A DNA stretch of 17,445 bases, taken from Planctomycetota bacterium. GTDB taxonomy: Bacteria > Planctomycetota > MHYJ01 > JACQXL01. Location of the stretch: contig JASEHY010000007.1 of assembly GCA_030018555.1 (NCBI GenBank), forward strand, positions 1 to 17,445. Direction: 5' to 3'. Below, in pieces: positions 7,556 through 14,842 of the stretch. Made by a program: the position numbers and the translations under genes. How positions within the stretch are numbered: the stretch's first letter is position 1; every line of letters starts with the position of its first letter. The notes beneath the pieces were generated by a model, which saw only the letters and a list, made by a program, of their open reading frames with translations, had not been told where the DNA came from and searched no databases.

Positions 7556-7582
7556 ATCCTGTCCCGAAGGTCGGGACGGGAT
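7556..7582. repeat. Hairpin upstream of the aminotransferase gene
   Basis: The arms atcctgtcccga (7556-7567) and tcgggacgggat (7571-7582) form a 12-bp stem with one mismatch and a 3-base loop. It lies directly before the nested palindrome at 7584-7622. No T run follows on either strand. Confidence 0.8.
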
Positions 7583-7583
7583 A

Positions 7584-7622
7584 AGAGACTGTAATCCCGC
7601 CTTGGCGGGACTAACAGTCTCT
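7584..7622. repeat. Nested palindrome abutting the aminotransferase ribosome site
   Basis: Outer arms agagactgt (7584-7592) and acagtctct (7614-7622) enclose a perfect inner stem, tcccgcc (7595-7601) with ggcggga (7604-7610). The outer arms share agactgt/acagtct with the palindrome at 6006-6069. The right arm ends one base before AAGGAG (7624-7628 region), so the fold could affect translation of the next gene. Confidence 0.85.
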
Positions 7623-7634
7623 AAGGAGTTATAG

Positions 7635-8588
7635 ATGTCAGATTTTATCTGGTTGAATGGTCAGTATCTCAGACGCAATGAGGCAAAGATTAGTTTATAT
7701 GAGAGCGGTCTTTTGTATGGTTACGGTGTATTTGAGACGATAATGATACATTCGCAAAAGCCCTTTAAGTTAGAGGAGCATTACGAGCGGATGAAGAACT
7801 CTGCACGGCATATCGGAATGTCTGTTCATATCAGCCATAAATCACTTCAGGCAGTGATAAATCGTCTGACCCTGCTGAATAATATCCAGAAAGGGTCTGC
7901 CAGAATAGTTGTCTCCTCGTTTGAAGAGCCGTCAAAGGCGATGAGATTCTCATCATCTGCCTCGCCTCCAGCCAAGAGCGATTCTGATACCCCAAAAGAA
8001 TCCACTAAAATAACTAAATACCGTCCCTCTATGATATTAGTAGAGACCGGCCCGATAGTTCCAGAATACGAAAAATGCAGACAGACAGGGATAAATGTGC
8101 TTGTTTATCCTTACAATCGCAGTTCTGAAACGGCATATTACAGGCACAAAACCCTTGCCTATATGGAGAATATTCTGGCACGGCGGATGGCTAAGAAACA
8201 TAAGGCAATGGAGGCAGTCTTTATTAACACGGACAATTATGTAATGGAAGGAACTCGTAGTTCTATATTTATCGTCAAAGACCATAAGGTTTTTACACCT
8301 GCCATAGGCTCCAATATCCTCAGTGGTATTACCAGAAATATAGTCATCGGATTATGCACCAAAAACATTTTCAAGGTGAGGGAGCGATTACTTGCCAGAG
8401 AAGATTTGTTTTCCGCAGATGAGGTATTTGTTACCAGCACCTTGATGGAGGTGATGCCTGTAACAAGATTTAAAATATTAGAGACGTCAGAAAGTAGAAA
8501 AGAAATAGTAATAAAAGATGGCGAGGTAGGTCCGATAACGAGACGACTGCAGCAAAGTTACAGCGATTTATTAGTGAATAGCATCTGA
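7635..8588 (+). CDS. Fold-type IV PLP aminotransferase (branched-chain/D-amino acid transaminase or aminodeoxychorismate lyase)
   Basis: A cytoplasmic PLP enzyme of aminotransferase class IV, the family holding IlvE, D-amino acid transaminase and PabC. The N-terminus WLNGQYLRRNEAKISLYESG..YGYGVFETI is the standard family opening. The PLP lysine is K172 (YYRHKTLAYMEN) and the conserved glutamate is E205 in VMEGTRSSIF. SNILSGITRN and VFVTSTLMEVMPV are the usual C-terminal motifs. Sequence alone does not decide which of the three activities it has. A Ser/Pro/Lys-rich stretch of roughly 20-25 residues (near MRFSSSASPPAKSDSDTPKE) is inserted between strands of the small domain, where relatives normally have a short loop. 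The ATG has AAGGAG 6 bases upstream. It is transcribed away from the anti-sigma operon and ends 14 bp from the convergent DUF362 gene. Confidence 0.87.
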   Translation: MSDFIWLNGQYLRRNEAKISLYESGLLYGYGVFETIMIHSQKPFKLEEHYERMKNSARHIGMSVHISHKSLQAVINRLTLLNNIQKGSARIVVSSFEEPSKAMRFSSSASPPAKSDSDTPKESTKITKYRPSMILVETGPIVPEYEKCRQTGINVLVYPYNRSSETAYYRHKTLAYMENILARRMAKKHKAMEAVFINTDNYVMEGTRSSIFIVKDHKVFTPAIGSNILSGITRNIVIGLCTKNIFKVRERLLAREDLFSADEVFVTSTLMEVMPVTRFKILETSESRKEIVIKDGEVGPITRRLQQSYSDLLVNSI

Positions 8589-8602
8589 GAGAAATCAGGG
8601 AA

Positions 8603-9643
8603 TCAGATAGTCCTCTCAACTATTTCTATCTCTTTCAGATTAGCAGTTCCGAGGCGATATTTCCCGCCGGCGCAGGTATCAAGATAATCAGAGCGCAATT
8701 TAGGAGTGTCCGGCAAAACCTTATCACGATATTTCTGGATAATACGCTGCCCGACTATATCTACCGCCACAGGGTCAAACCCCGCAATAATTCCATTATA
8801 TCCCCAGTGATACCTCGGGTCATCTGATGGTCCACCATTATATAACGGATATATCGCGTCACAGACAACCAATTTAGTCTTATTCTTGATAGCGCTAATA
8901 GAAAAGGACTCCGCCGCACCAGGATTACAATCCTGCGCATATAAGACCTTTGCGTTCTCGTCAGTTATCTCCAGCGCACCATACATATTCAGGATAGAAC
9001 CCGAAATACCGAGGTATTCCCTAAACTTAAATGTCTTTAAGGCAGGGGTATTGACGATAACCTGACACATTTTGACGATATTGGAGATTCTTGTTTGGGT
9101 CTCGCCTACATTTACAGGGATTTCATCAAATCCTGCCATTGGTTTACTGAGCCGTTGGACGCGGTGGGTATTGGTTGCGATACATCTAATACCTTTTTTG
9201 CTATCATTAATTTTATATCCAGATTCTTCAAGTTCATTCCCCGCACGGTCCCAGATGATGATATTATTCTCTTTGACTTCTATTTTAATCAGGAGTTCAG
9301 CAATACTGTATGCAACCTCAGGTTTTGTGGCATTATCCTTTTCACCCAGATAGGTATTGACCTTGATTCCGACCGTGTCTTTTGGAGAGACCAATTTCTG
9401 GAGCAGTTCTTCAGCCGAACCGCTGGCAGAAAGGACAGATAATGCCTCATATAAAGTGCGTTTGACCTCGGCTTTATTGATAACGTCTTTTGAATCTCGT
9501 ATCGCCGGATTCTTAACTACAACCACTTTCACCTTAGGAGGTGCTGCAGAAAGGTGAGTAATAAATTTAGATGGAATGATAAAAAGCCCGGCACCCGAGA
9601 TAATCAGTGCCTTTAAGAACCTTCTCCGTTCTATCTTATTCAT
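8603..9643 (-). CDS. DUF362 domain protein with Tat-like signal
   Basis: The N-terminus MNKIERRRFLKALIISGAGLF has a twin-arginine pattern (RRRFLK followed by a hydrophobic stretch), suggesting export in folded form. The body matches DUF362: KVVVVKNPAIRD, a DTVGIKVN strand, VIVNTPALKTFKF, GISGSILNMYGALE, and a late GIIAGFDPVAVDIVG. DUF362 proteins are often fused to or near 4Fe-4S proteins, but no ferredoxin motif is seen here; the biochemical role is not known. It starts 9 bp after the DUF488 gene, so the two probably share a transcript. The ATG at 9643 has no strong ribosome site, consistent with coupling to the upstream gene. Confidence 0.85.
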   Translation of the reverse strand: MNKIERRRFLKALIISGAGLFIIPSKFITHLSAAPPKVKVVVVKNPAIRDSKDVINKAEVKRTLYEALSVLSASGSAEELLQKLVSPKDTVGIKVNTYLGEKDNATKPEVAYSIAELLIKIEVKENNIIIWDRAGNELEESGYKINDSKKGIRCIATNTHRVQRLSKPMAGFDEIPVNVGETQTRISNIVKMCQVIVNTPALKTFKFREYLGISGSILNMYGALEITDENAKVLYAQDCNPGAAESFSISAIKNKTKLVVCDAIYPLYNGGPSDDPRYHWGYNGIIAGFDPVAVDIVGQRIIQKYRDKVLPDTPKLRSDYLDTCAGGKYRLGTANLKEIEIVERTI

Positions 9644-9652
9644 AATTATCTA

Positions 9653-10093
9653 TTAAAGATGGACAACCTTTAATTTGGGGGCTTGTTTTTCTATCGTCTC
9701 TGCGACAATCCGGCGGTGGCATAAATCAGATGTGGGCTCAACACACATCAAACAACTAATCTTACGAGTTACCGTATCAACCACTTCTTCAACCACATCC
9801 TGTTTTGTCTTTGTGTATTTGGTATACTCCGTAAAAAATGTTTCGTAATCATTATCCTGATAAACCTTATCCCGGATGGTTTTCGGACTGCCCAAAATAC
9901 CAATATGCTCGTATTCAATACCGGCTTGTTCAAGATGAACTTGTAATCGTGATTTGGAAAAATCGTGTTTACGACTAATCGGCAATTGACGAATATCAAT
10001 CAAGGTAGTAATCTCTGATTGATGAAGCAAATTGATAAAATCATTGATTTCTTTACCGGCATAGCCAATGGTGAACAGGGTTGAAGTCGGCAT
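9653..10093 (-). CDS. DUF488 family protein
   Basis: At 146 aa it is about the usual size for DUF488. Family motifs run along its length: FTIGYAGKEINDFI at the start, LIDIRQLPISRKHDFSK, GIEYEHIGILGSP, and near the end CLMCVEPTSDLCHRR, where two Cys and CHR are typically conserved. The biochemical activity is not established; members commonly occur near DNA repair, restriction or stress genes. A promoter-like sequence lies just upstream, and the DUF362 gene follows after 9 bp. The ATG at 10093 lacks a clear Shine-Dalgarno site. Confidence 0.87.
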   Translation of the reverse strand: MPTSTLFTIGYAGKEINDFINLLHQSEITTLIDIRQLPISRKHDFSKSRLQVHLEQAGIEYEHIGILGSPKTIRDKVYQDNDYETFFTEYTKYTKTKQDVVEEVVDTVTRKISCLMCVEPTSDLCHRRIVAETIEKQAPKLKVVHL

Positions 10094-10120
10094 AAATATA
10101 TATCGGTTAATTATAATTAT

Positions 10121-10149
10121 ATAATAGCATTAAATTATTTGTATTGCAA
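10121..10149 (-). promoter_or_regulatory. Promoter for the DUF488-DUF362 pair
   Basis: On the minus strand TTGCAA (10149-10144) is followed after exactly 17 bases by TATTAT (10126-10121). Transcription would start near 10114, leaving a very short leader before the ATG at 10093. Confidence 0.5.
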
Positions 10150-10178
10150 GTATTAAATTGCCGGCAAATTGAATTCAG

Positions 10179-10210
10179 CCAGGACGGTGCGGGTAAGATT
10201 GTCCGCCAGT
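10179..10210. repeat. 32-bp direct repeat, left copy, flanking darTG
   Basis: Begins ccaggacggtgcggg and ends attgtccgccagt; identical over 32 bp to 12138-12169. Similarity extends weakly leftward: AATTCAG directly precedes this copy, while the right copy has AATTCAG plus about 8 extra bases. It lies 37 bp past the stop of the darG-like gene. Possible remnant of a recombination or attachment event, or a dispersed genomic repeat. Confidence 0.9.
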
Positions 10211-10247
10211 GAAGACGCGACCGCCAAGAAAGCGTGAAAGGTTTCCG

Positions 10248-11390
10248 TTAAACAATTAATTCGGCTTCTGCCTCAAGAGGAATTTGCTCGCTCGCTTTAA
10301 CGTCAAGCCAACTGAGAATAGCCAGATTTCTAATGGTTTTAGCCACTTCAATTTCATCATAAGGAGGACGGGCTTTCTTTTTCCATTCCATTACTTCATC
10401 CAACAGTTCTTTTTCAGTCGGTTTATCCCCTAGTTCTGTCTTCATTGTCTTTCTGGCAAAGTGAACGGTTGACGCCAGTTCCACCTGCCTGGTATTCTTC
10501 AAGCGGCAGAACAAATCAGTTAATTTCTCTATAATATCCTCATTGGATTTAATCTCATCCTGATAAGTTCTTTCAGCATCACCGAATGTTGACCCAACCT
10601 TCACCTTTAATAAACGGTCTATGGGTTCCTCCTCGATCAATCCGTTATTAACCAATTTGGTAAGTTTATTCTTCAGTTCCGGGGCAAACGGGCCAAAACT
10701 GCTCCGGCGATATGCTAAACCTGTTTTTAACCCTAATGCCGTTCCAAAATAGGCAAGTTTTTGGAAGGCAATTCGTCCAATCGGATAGTGATAGGGTATT
10801 TTCTCAAGACGGTTCAGGACTTCAAGGATTGTTACAAACCCCGATTCTATATCTGAAGGTCTGGGCTGGCCGGCTTGTTCCATTTGCGCCCCATTGGACG
10901 ACTCAAGAAACTCTAAAGTTAATTGGACATTTGGCGTGCCGGTCGGCGCATATAATTCTATGGGTATATTTAACCTTGTCAAATAACGGTATAATGTCCG
11001 TCCGACTATTTTCCAATCTAATTGTCCCAATCCGCAACCAATCGGCGGAACTGCCAGGGATGTAATTCCCCATTTCTGGTAATTCTCAACTAAATACTGA
11101 AATCCCGTCTCTATATCTTTAATATTTGATACCGAACGCCAGTGTTCTTTGGACGGGAACAATAAAATCCATGGCGGTATCAACGATTTGTAAAGATAGG
11201 GCTTGCCTAATTCAACTTCTTTTCTGGCGCATCGGGCTTCATAATCCTTGAACATATCCGGGAAACGGCTCTTAAATTCCAATGCCAATCCCTTGCCCAT
11301 TATACCCACGCAATTGACTGTATTTACCAATGTCTGGGCTTTAGATTTGAATATATCTCCGACCAACACCTTGACGTTTTTCATAATCAT
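10248..11390 (-). CDS. darG: DarG-like macrodomain antitoxin
   Basis: In DarTG systems the macrodomain removes ADP-ribose from DNA, reversing the toxin's modification, and the C-terminal part also restrains DarT. Residues about 5-165 are a macrodomain: VKVLVGDIF, then TLVNTVNCVGIMGKGLALEF (ADP-ribose binding), and LAVPPIGCGLGQLDW. Residues about 180-380 form a separate helical domain (IAFQKLAYFGTALGLKTG...SFGPFAPELKNKL) resembling the C-terminal half of DarG and, loosely, Panacea/SocA-type antitoxin domains. The ATG at 11390 shares one base with the stop of the upstream toxin gene (TAATG), the usual darT-darG order and coupling; an ATG two codons later (11384) is also possible. The two-gene unit sits between 32-bp direct repeats. 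Confidence 0.9.
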   Translation of the reverse strand: MIMKNVKVLVGDIFKSKAQTLVNTVNCVGIMGKGLALEFKSRFPDMFKDYEARCARKEVELGKPYLYKSLIPPWILLFPSKEHWRSVSNIKDIETGFQYLVENYQKWGITSLAVPPIGCGLGQLDWKIVGRTLYRYLTRLNIPIELYAPTGTPNVQLTLEFLESSNGAQMEQAGQPRPSDIESGFVTILEVLNRLEKIPYHYPIGRIAFQKLAYFGTALGLKTGLAYRRSSFGPFAPELKNKLTKLVNNGLIEEEPIDRLLKVKVGSTFGDAERTYQDEIKSNEDIIEKLTDLFCRLKNTRQVELASTVHFARKTMKTELGDKPTEKELLDEVMEWKKKARPPYDEIEVAKTIRNLAILSWLDVKASEQIPLEAEAELIV

Positions 11391-12004
11391 TACTGGAAGA
11401 ACAAATCCGAATTAACAGTAATCTTATCTACAAAAGGCGTATTCGTCAATAATTTCTTTACTCTTTGTAAACTCTCTTCACAGGAAACATAAATACCCGT
11501 GATAAATTCCGGCGTAATACAATCAGGCACCAATACTTCCGCACAAATGCTTGACTTTAATTCATATTGCCTAAATGGATTATTAGGATCTGTCCAATAT
11601 TTAGTAAAAATAACATCCTTATCAAGTTTAGTTAAACCTGATTTGGCCGTATAAAAGCGGACATAGTCAATAGACGAGGCATTACGGTCTGAAATAACCA
11701 CCTCCGGCTTATCCAGAATTGATAAATCTATTTGAAGCACCGCTAACTCGCTATGCTTGTGCCTGCCAACCAACACCCGCATCATCGGATTACGGGCATT
11801 AAAATAGAGATTGGCATAAGAATGGAGTTTCTTACCGCCCGGAATAACTACTTTCGCTCTACGCTTCTGGACCTTCGGGTCAGAAACGGCTTGATGTCTA
11901 ATTTTCTTAGATTTCTCGTGACATAAAATCCCGCCCTTCAAAATTGATAAGAGATTATCAATATGGGTAATATAATGCAGTTCCTTGAGGTCTTCTTTTT
12001 TCAT
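11390..12004 (-). CDS. darT: DarT-like DNA ADP-ribosyltransferase toxin (DUF4433)
   Basis: DarT transfers ADP-ribose from NAD to thymidine or guanosine in single-stranded DNA, blocking replication; related systems give anti-phage immunity. The 204-aa length is typical. N-terminal LHYITHIDNLLSILKGGIL matches the family opening that binds NAD, followed by NLYFNARNPMM (residues 65-75, the family's Y/F-x-x-R-x-PM motif). The probable catalytic glutamate is E156 in SSICAEVLVP. The gene is directly coupled to the macrodomain antitoxin downstream by a 1-bp overlap. The ribosome site is weak (GGTGA 6 bases before the ATG). Base preference of the enzyme cannot be read from the sequence. Confidence 0.92.
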   Translation of the reverse strand: MKKEDLKELHYITHIDNLLSILKGGILCHEKSKKIRHQAVSDPKVQKRRAKVVIPGGKKLHSYANLYFNARNPMMRVLVGRHKHSELAVLQIDLSILDKPEVVISDRNASSIDYVRFYTAKSGLTKLDKDVIFTKYWTDPNNPFRQYELKSSICAEVLVPDCITPEFITGIYVSCEESLQRVKKLLTNTPFVDKITVNSDLFFQ

Positions 12005-12014
12005 TTTATATCAC

Positions 12015-12080
12015 CGGTTTACAGTGACGCCGTTGTTAGAACGGCGGAATCTGCAAATTAAATTCGGTTTATAGTGAGCC
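12015..12080. promoter_or_regulatory. Paired direct repeats and hairpin upstream of darT, possible operator
   Basis: cggtttacagtgacgcc (12015-12031) and cggtttatagtgagcc (12065-12080) are near-identical and lie exactly 50 bp apart, about five helical turns. Between them cgccgtt (12028-12034) pairs with aacggcg (12040-12046) around a 5-base loop. The position just before darT suits an operator or leader element. No clear -35/-10 pair was found. Confidence 0.35.
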
Positions 12081-12137
12081 CTTCGTTCCTTGGTAGCCAC
12101 CATCCCGTGAGGGACAGGATAAATTCAGCGAATCTAC

Positions 12138-12169
12138 CAGGACGGTGCGGGTAAGATTGTCCGCCAGTT
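12138..12169. repeat. 32-bp direct repeat, right copy, flanking darTG
   Basis: Identical to 10179-10210 and in the same orientation. It lies 134 bp upstream of the darT start and 39 bp beyond the end of the DprA-like gene. The two copies enclose darTG and its upstream region, about 1.9 kb. Confidence 0.9.
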
Positions 12170-12207
12170 TGACAGCCGCTCCTTGGCTAACCAAATAGCC
12201 AAAGAGT

Positions 12208-13137
12208 TTATTTATGCCTCTTTTTGCCAAAACTTATATTACGTTGTGACGGCTCTTTAACCATTGGTATTTTGGGCAGAGGTATATCGTATTGTAATGG
12301 CTTATCAAACCGGTTATTATTTGGAGATAAGATATTGTCTGGGATAATCTCTTTCTGCGGTTCGGAAGGGACATATAATTTCGCACCTTGTTTTTCTAAT
12401 AAGTCCTTGATTGTTTTACGATTGTATCCGGCAACGTCTAATTTGTGCAGACAATCAAATTCAGGCGCCCATTCGTGCACCCTATTTTCTATTAAGAGTT
12501 CACGAGTAACGGTAAAAACAGGTATGCCGGCATTAAGGACTCTTTTGGCTAAGACATAGGTCTTTGACCCCTTAGGCGCGTGCGGGATATAGACCAAATC
12601 CGCCAGCGCACAGGAGATAAAATTACGTTCCATAATATTTCGTCGTAATTGCCGTCCGACATCCGGCTCGGTAATGGAAAGCATCAGCAATTCACCGTTC
12701 TCTGCCCGGCGGAAATATTCATCGCGCACCGGTATCTTGTCAAAGGGCGGGTAAAAACGATATAACAGAAAATCCTCATATGACTCCTTTGCCAGCCCTT
12801 TGGCGGAAAAGAGCGTTACAAAATTATGATACTTCTTATTTGTCTTTATCCTGGTGTACCCGGTGAACAGCGCCCGCATAAACATCTCGGTCTCTACCAC
12901 CGAATACCACCCGCTGATATGATTCATCTCATATTCCATTATGGTAAAAAGCGGGTCCCAGAATGCCCTAATCCCGGCACCAACTGGTTTATCTGATGAA
13001 ATGGTGGTAAAAGTAAATTTGTCCAGAAACTCTAAGGGACCATTATAATAGAGTTTGCCCGGGGCATCTTTACCCAACCGCTCCTTGAGTTTCTTGGGAT
13101 AATTCGGCTCTGCCGGTGTTACGACTTTATATTCCAT
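12208..13137 (-). CDS. Divergent DprA/SLOG-superfamily protein
   Basis: The opening resembles the DprA (Smf) family: PNYPKKLKERLGKDAPGKLYYNG matches the 'YP..L....P..Ly..G' lead-in to its Rossmann domain. Later CALADLVYIPHAPKGSKTYVLAKRVLNAGIPVFTVT (about residues 186-221) resembles the DprA stretch around its SGS-type loop and following helix. The usual VGSR motif after the lead-in is missing (FTFTTISSDKPVGAG instead), so it is unlikely to be the normal competence protein. SLOG domains elsewhere bind nucleotides or ssDNA, and defence-associated DprA-like proteins are known. It starts 3 bp after the DUF4411 gene, as the last gene of a three-gene unit. Its tail is Pro/Lys rich. The cellular role is inferred only. 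Confidence 0.7.
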   Translation of the reverse strand: MEYKVVTPAEPNYPKKLKERLGKDAPGKLYYNGPLEFLDKFTFTTISSDKPVGAGIRAFWDPLFTIMEYEMNHISGWYSVVETEMFMRALFTGYTRIKTNKKYHNFVTLFSAKGLAKESYEDFLLYRFYPPFDKIPVRDEYFRRAENGELLMLSITEPDVGRQLRRNIMERNFISCALADLVYIPHAPKGSKTYVLAKRVLNAGIPVFTVTRELLIENRVHEWAPEFDCLHKLDVAGYNRKTIKDLLEKQGAKLYVPSEPQKEIIPDNILSPNNNRFDKPLQYDIPLPKIPMVKEPSQRNISFGKKRHK

Positions 13138-13140
13138 AAT

Positions 13141-13644
13141 TTACTTCTTAACGAACTTTAATCCGCACGCATTAAAGAATTCATAAAGGTCTATGGATTT
13201 AACCTGATAATGCTTGGCAACCGTTGGTATTCTATTAGGGGATTGTTTATCTTCTTGGGTAACTATAGTTGCACCTGATGATTTAGCCAGAGCAATCAGG
13301 AAAGGGTCGGCATCGGGTTCGCCTGTTTGTTGTTTCTTTTTATCAGGTAAATCAGGAAATTCTTTTACAATGTCTTGAGCAAGTTTAAACACCTCTGAAT
13401 TAGTCGGAATAAAGAAACGTTTTTTATGCGACCTTGCCCATTTCTTTAACCGGTCGTCTTTGCCTAAATATTTCATTATCTCATCATACACAACCATTGT
13501 GGAAAATATGTTTTTCTGTTTGATAAGTGCTTCTATTTCATCCCAGATGGCTTGGTATGCCGGTTTATCCGGCGGATGATGTGCCATCAGGGTTATTAGA
13601 ATATTAGTATCAACTGCGTATCTATTCCCAAACGGTAATTCCAT
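13141..13644 (-). CDS. DUF4411 PIN-like domain protein, probable toxin/nuclease
   Basis: A 167-aa PIN-like fold: YAVDTNILI puts the first acid at D12, VVYDEIMKYL gives E55, and GEPDADPFLIALAKSSGATIVTQED gives D111/D113 and E131/D132, the layout expected for a metal-dependent RNase active site. The ending KHYQVKSIDLYEFFNACGLKF is characteristic of DUF4411. Members are commonly encoded just after an XRE-ImmA/IrrE protein in a predicted toxin-antitoxin pair, and that is the arrangement here, with a 3-bp gap. The ribonuclease role is inferred from fold and context. The third gene of the unit follows after another 3 bp. Confidence 0.85.
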   Translation of the reverse strand: MELPFGNRYAVDTNILITLMAHHPPDKPAYQAIWDEIEALIKQKNIFSTMVVYDEIMKYLGKDDRLKKWARSHKKRFFIPTNSEVFKLAQDIVKEFPDLPDKKKQQTGEPDADPFLIALAKSSGATIVTQEDKQSPNRIPTVAKHYQVKSIDLYEFFNACGLKFVKK

Positions 13645-13647
13645 AAC

Positions 13648-14799
13648 TTATATCGTCTCTTTAACCTTGGATATCTTGTCGGATGTTACACCTAAATAAT
13701 CAACCACACGCAGGTTATCAATCCTGTTCCGTCCATAGGCATCAAACACCATAGAAACATATTTCCTGCCTCTTTCCTTAACACAAATCTTGATTTCATC
13801 TCTGCGCGGGGCGCCTCCTTTAGGTTCTTTATATTTATTCTTCCATTCCTTATGCTTTTTAAGATAATATTCCTTAGTGGTTTTTCCTAAGATTAATAAC
13901 CTTCTTAAAATAACCTCTTTACTAACCTTAAAGTTCCGGGCAATGGCGTTCAGAAGTGTTTCAGACCATTCTTTCATTGTTAGATTTGCCTGAACTACAG
14001 GATGACTTAATAACTCATTTTTAGGAACTAGGAATGCCCCGGCAAAATGGTTACAGAATTTTTCGTGAGAGATATCAGATTCCTCTAAATCACAGATGCC
14101 GCCTTCTCGTAAGAGTAGATGCGCCAATTCGTGAAAGAGCGTAAAAATCTTGGCGGATGTTTGATCAGACCTTCTCAGAACAATCACCGGAACCTCTTCA
14201 TCAAACAGAGAAAACCCTCTTATTTCCTTATTCATTGTAATACTGATCTGAAATACCAATATCCCATTAGTTTCCAATATTTTAATCCATTCGTCTAAGA
14301 CAGTTTCCTTGGTGAAAGAAATAGAACGAGGAAAATCTTTAATTCCTAATTGTGTTCTCATATTTTCTGCCAGCGTTTCTGGATTATCCGATGGATTTGC
14401 CTTGAGGTGTACTTTCTTACTCGGTTCCCTTAACTCTTTGATTAACTCCATTGCAGAGTATTGAAAGCGTCTGGCTTTCCTTATAACCAGATATGTTTTG
14501 GGGTGAAGTGGTTTCCTTTCGTCAGAAGGAAGTGTCCGGAAATCCTTAGGGAAAGGTGCTTCTTTCGGTGGTGCAGGTAATAAGAACGCCGTCAGCGGTC
14601 TTTTGTAAATCGCTGACAATCTCTCAACCTGAGCAAAGGTTGGATTTACTTGGCCGCCTTTTTTCTCCCACTCTTTGATGGTGTTTACTGTTATCCCTTT
14701 TATCCTTTTGATGACTTCCTCTTCACTCATCCCAATACTTTTCCTTGCCCATATAAGTACTGTTGGTTCTACCGGGACAGAAAATGATTTACTGGTCAT
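13648..14799 (-). CDS. XRE-type HTH fused to ImmA/IrrE metallopeptidase
   Basis: Residues about 10-75 form an XRE-like DNA-binding domain (WARKSIGMSEEEVIKRIKGI..TIKEWEKKGGQVNPTFAQVERLSAIYKRPLTAFLLP). The remainder is an ImmA/IrrE peptidase with the zinc motif HELAH at H223-H227 in IFTLFHELAHLLL and the following KFCNHFAGAFLVP helix. Such proteins act as repressors or antitoxins that are cut or cut others when stress or DNA damage occurs. Here it probably represses its own operon and neutralises the DUF4411 protein. The ATG at 14799 has TAGGAG about 8 bases upstream. A 43-bp gap to the 183-aa gene would allow its own control region. At 383 aa it is about the usual size. Confidence 0.9.
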   Translation of the reverse strand: MTSKSFSVPVEPTVLIWARKSIGMSEEEVIKRIKGITVNTIKEWEKKGGQVNPTFAQVERLSAIYKRPLTAFLLPAPPKEAPFPKDFRTLPSDERKPLHPKTYLVIRKARRFQYSAMELIKELREPSKKVHLKANPSDNPETLAENMRTQLGIKDFPRSISFTKETVLDEWIKILETNGILVFQISITMNKEIRGFSLFDEEVPVIVLRRSDQTSAKIFTLFHELAHLLLREGGICDLEESDISHEKFCNHFAGAFLVPKNELLSHPVVQANLTMKEWSETLLNAIARNFKVSKEVILRRLLILGKTTKEYYLKKHKEWKNKYKEPKGGAPRRDEIKICVKERGRKYVSMVFDAYGRNRIDNLRVVDYLGVTSDKISKVKETI

Positions 14800-14842
14800 A
14801 TTATTTCTCCTATTTATTCCTCAAATAACTTGTAACTTTGAT

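Noticed and set aside
8037..9557. Opposite-strand ORFs within the aminotransferase and DUF362 genes
   Set aside because: They lie wholly within well-supported genes and show no protein-family features.
12182..12202. Hairpin ttggcta/tagccaa after the DprA-like gene as a terminator
   Set aside because: Only a 7-bp stem and no T run follows it on the minus strand.
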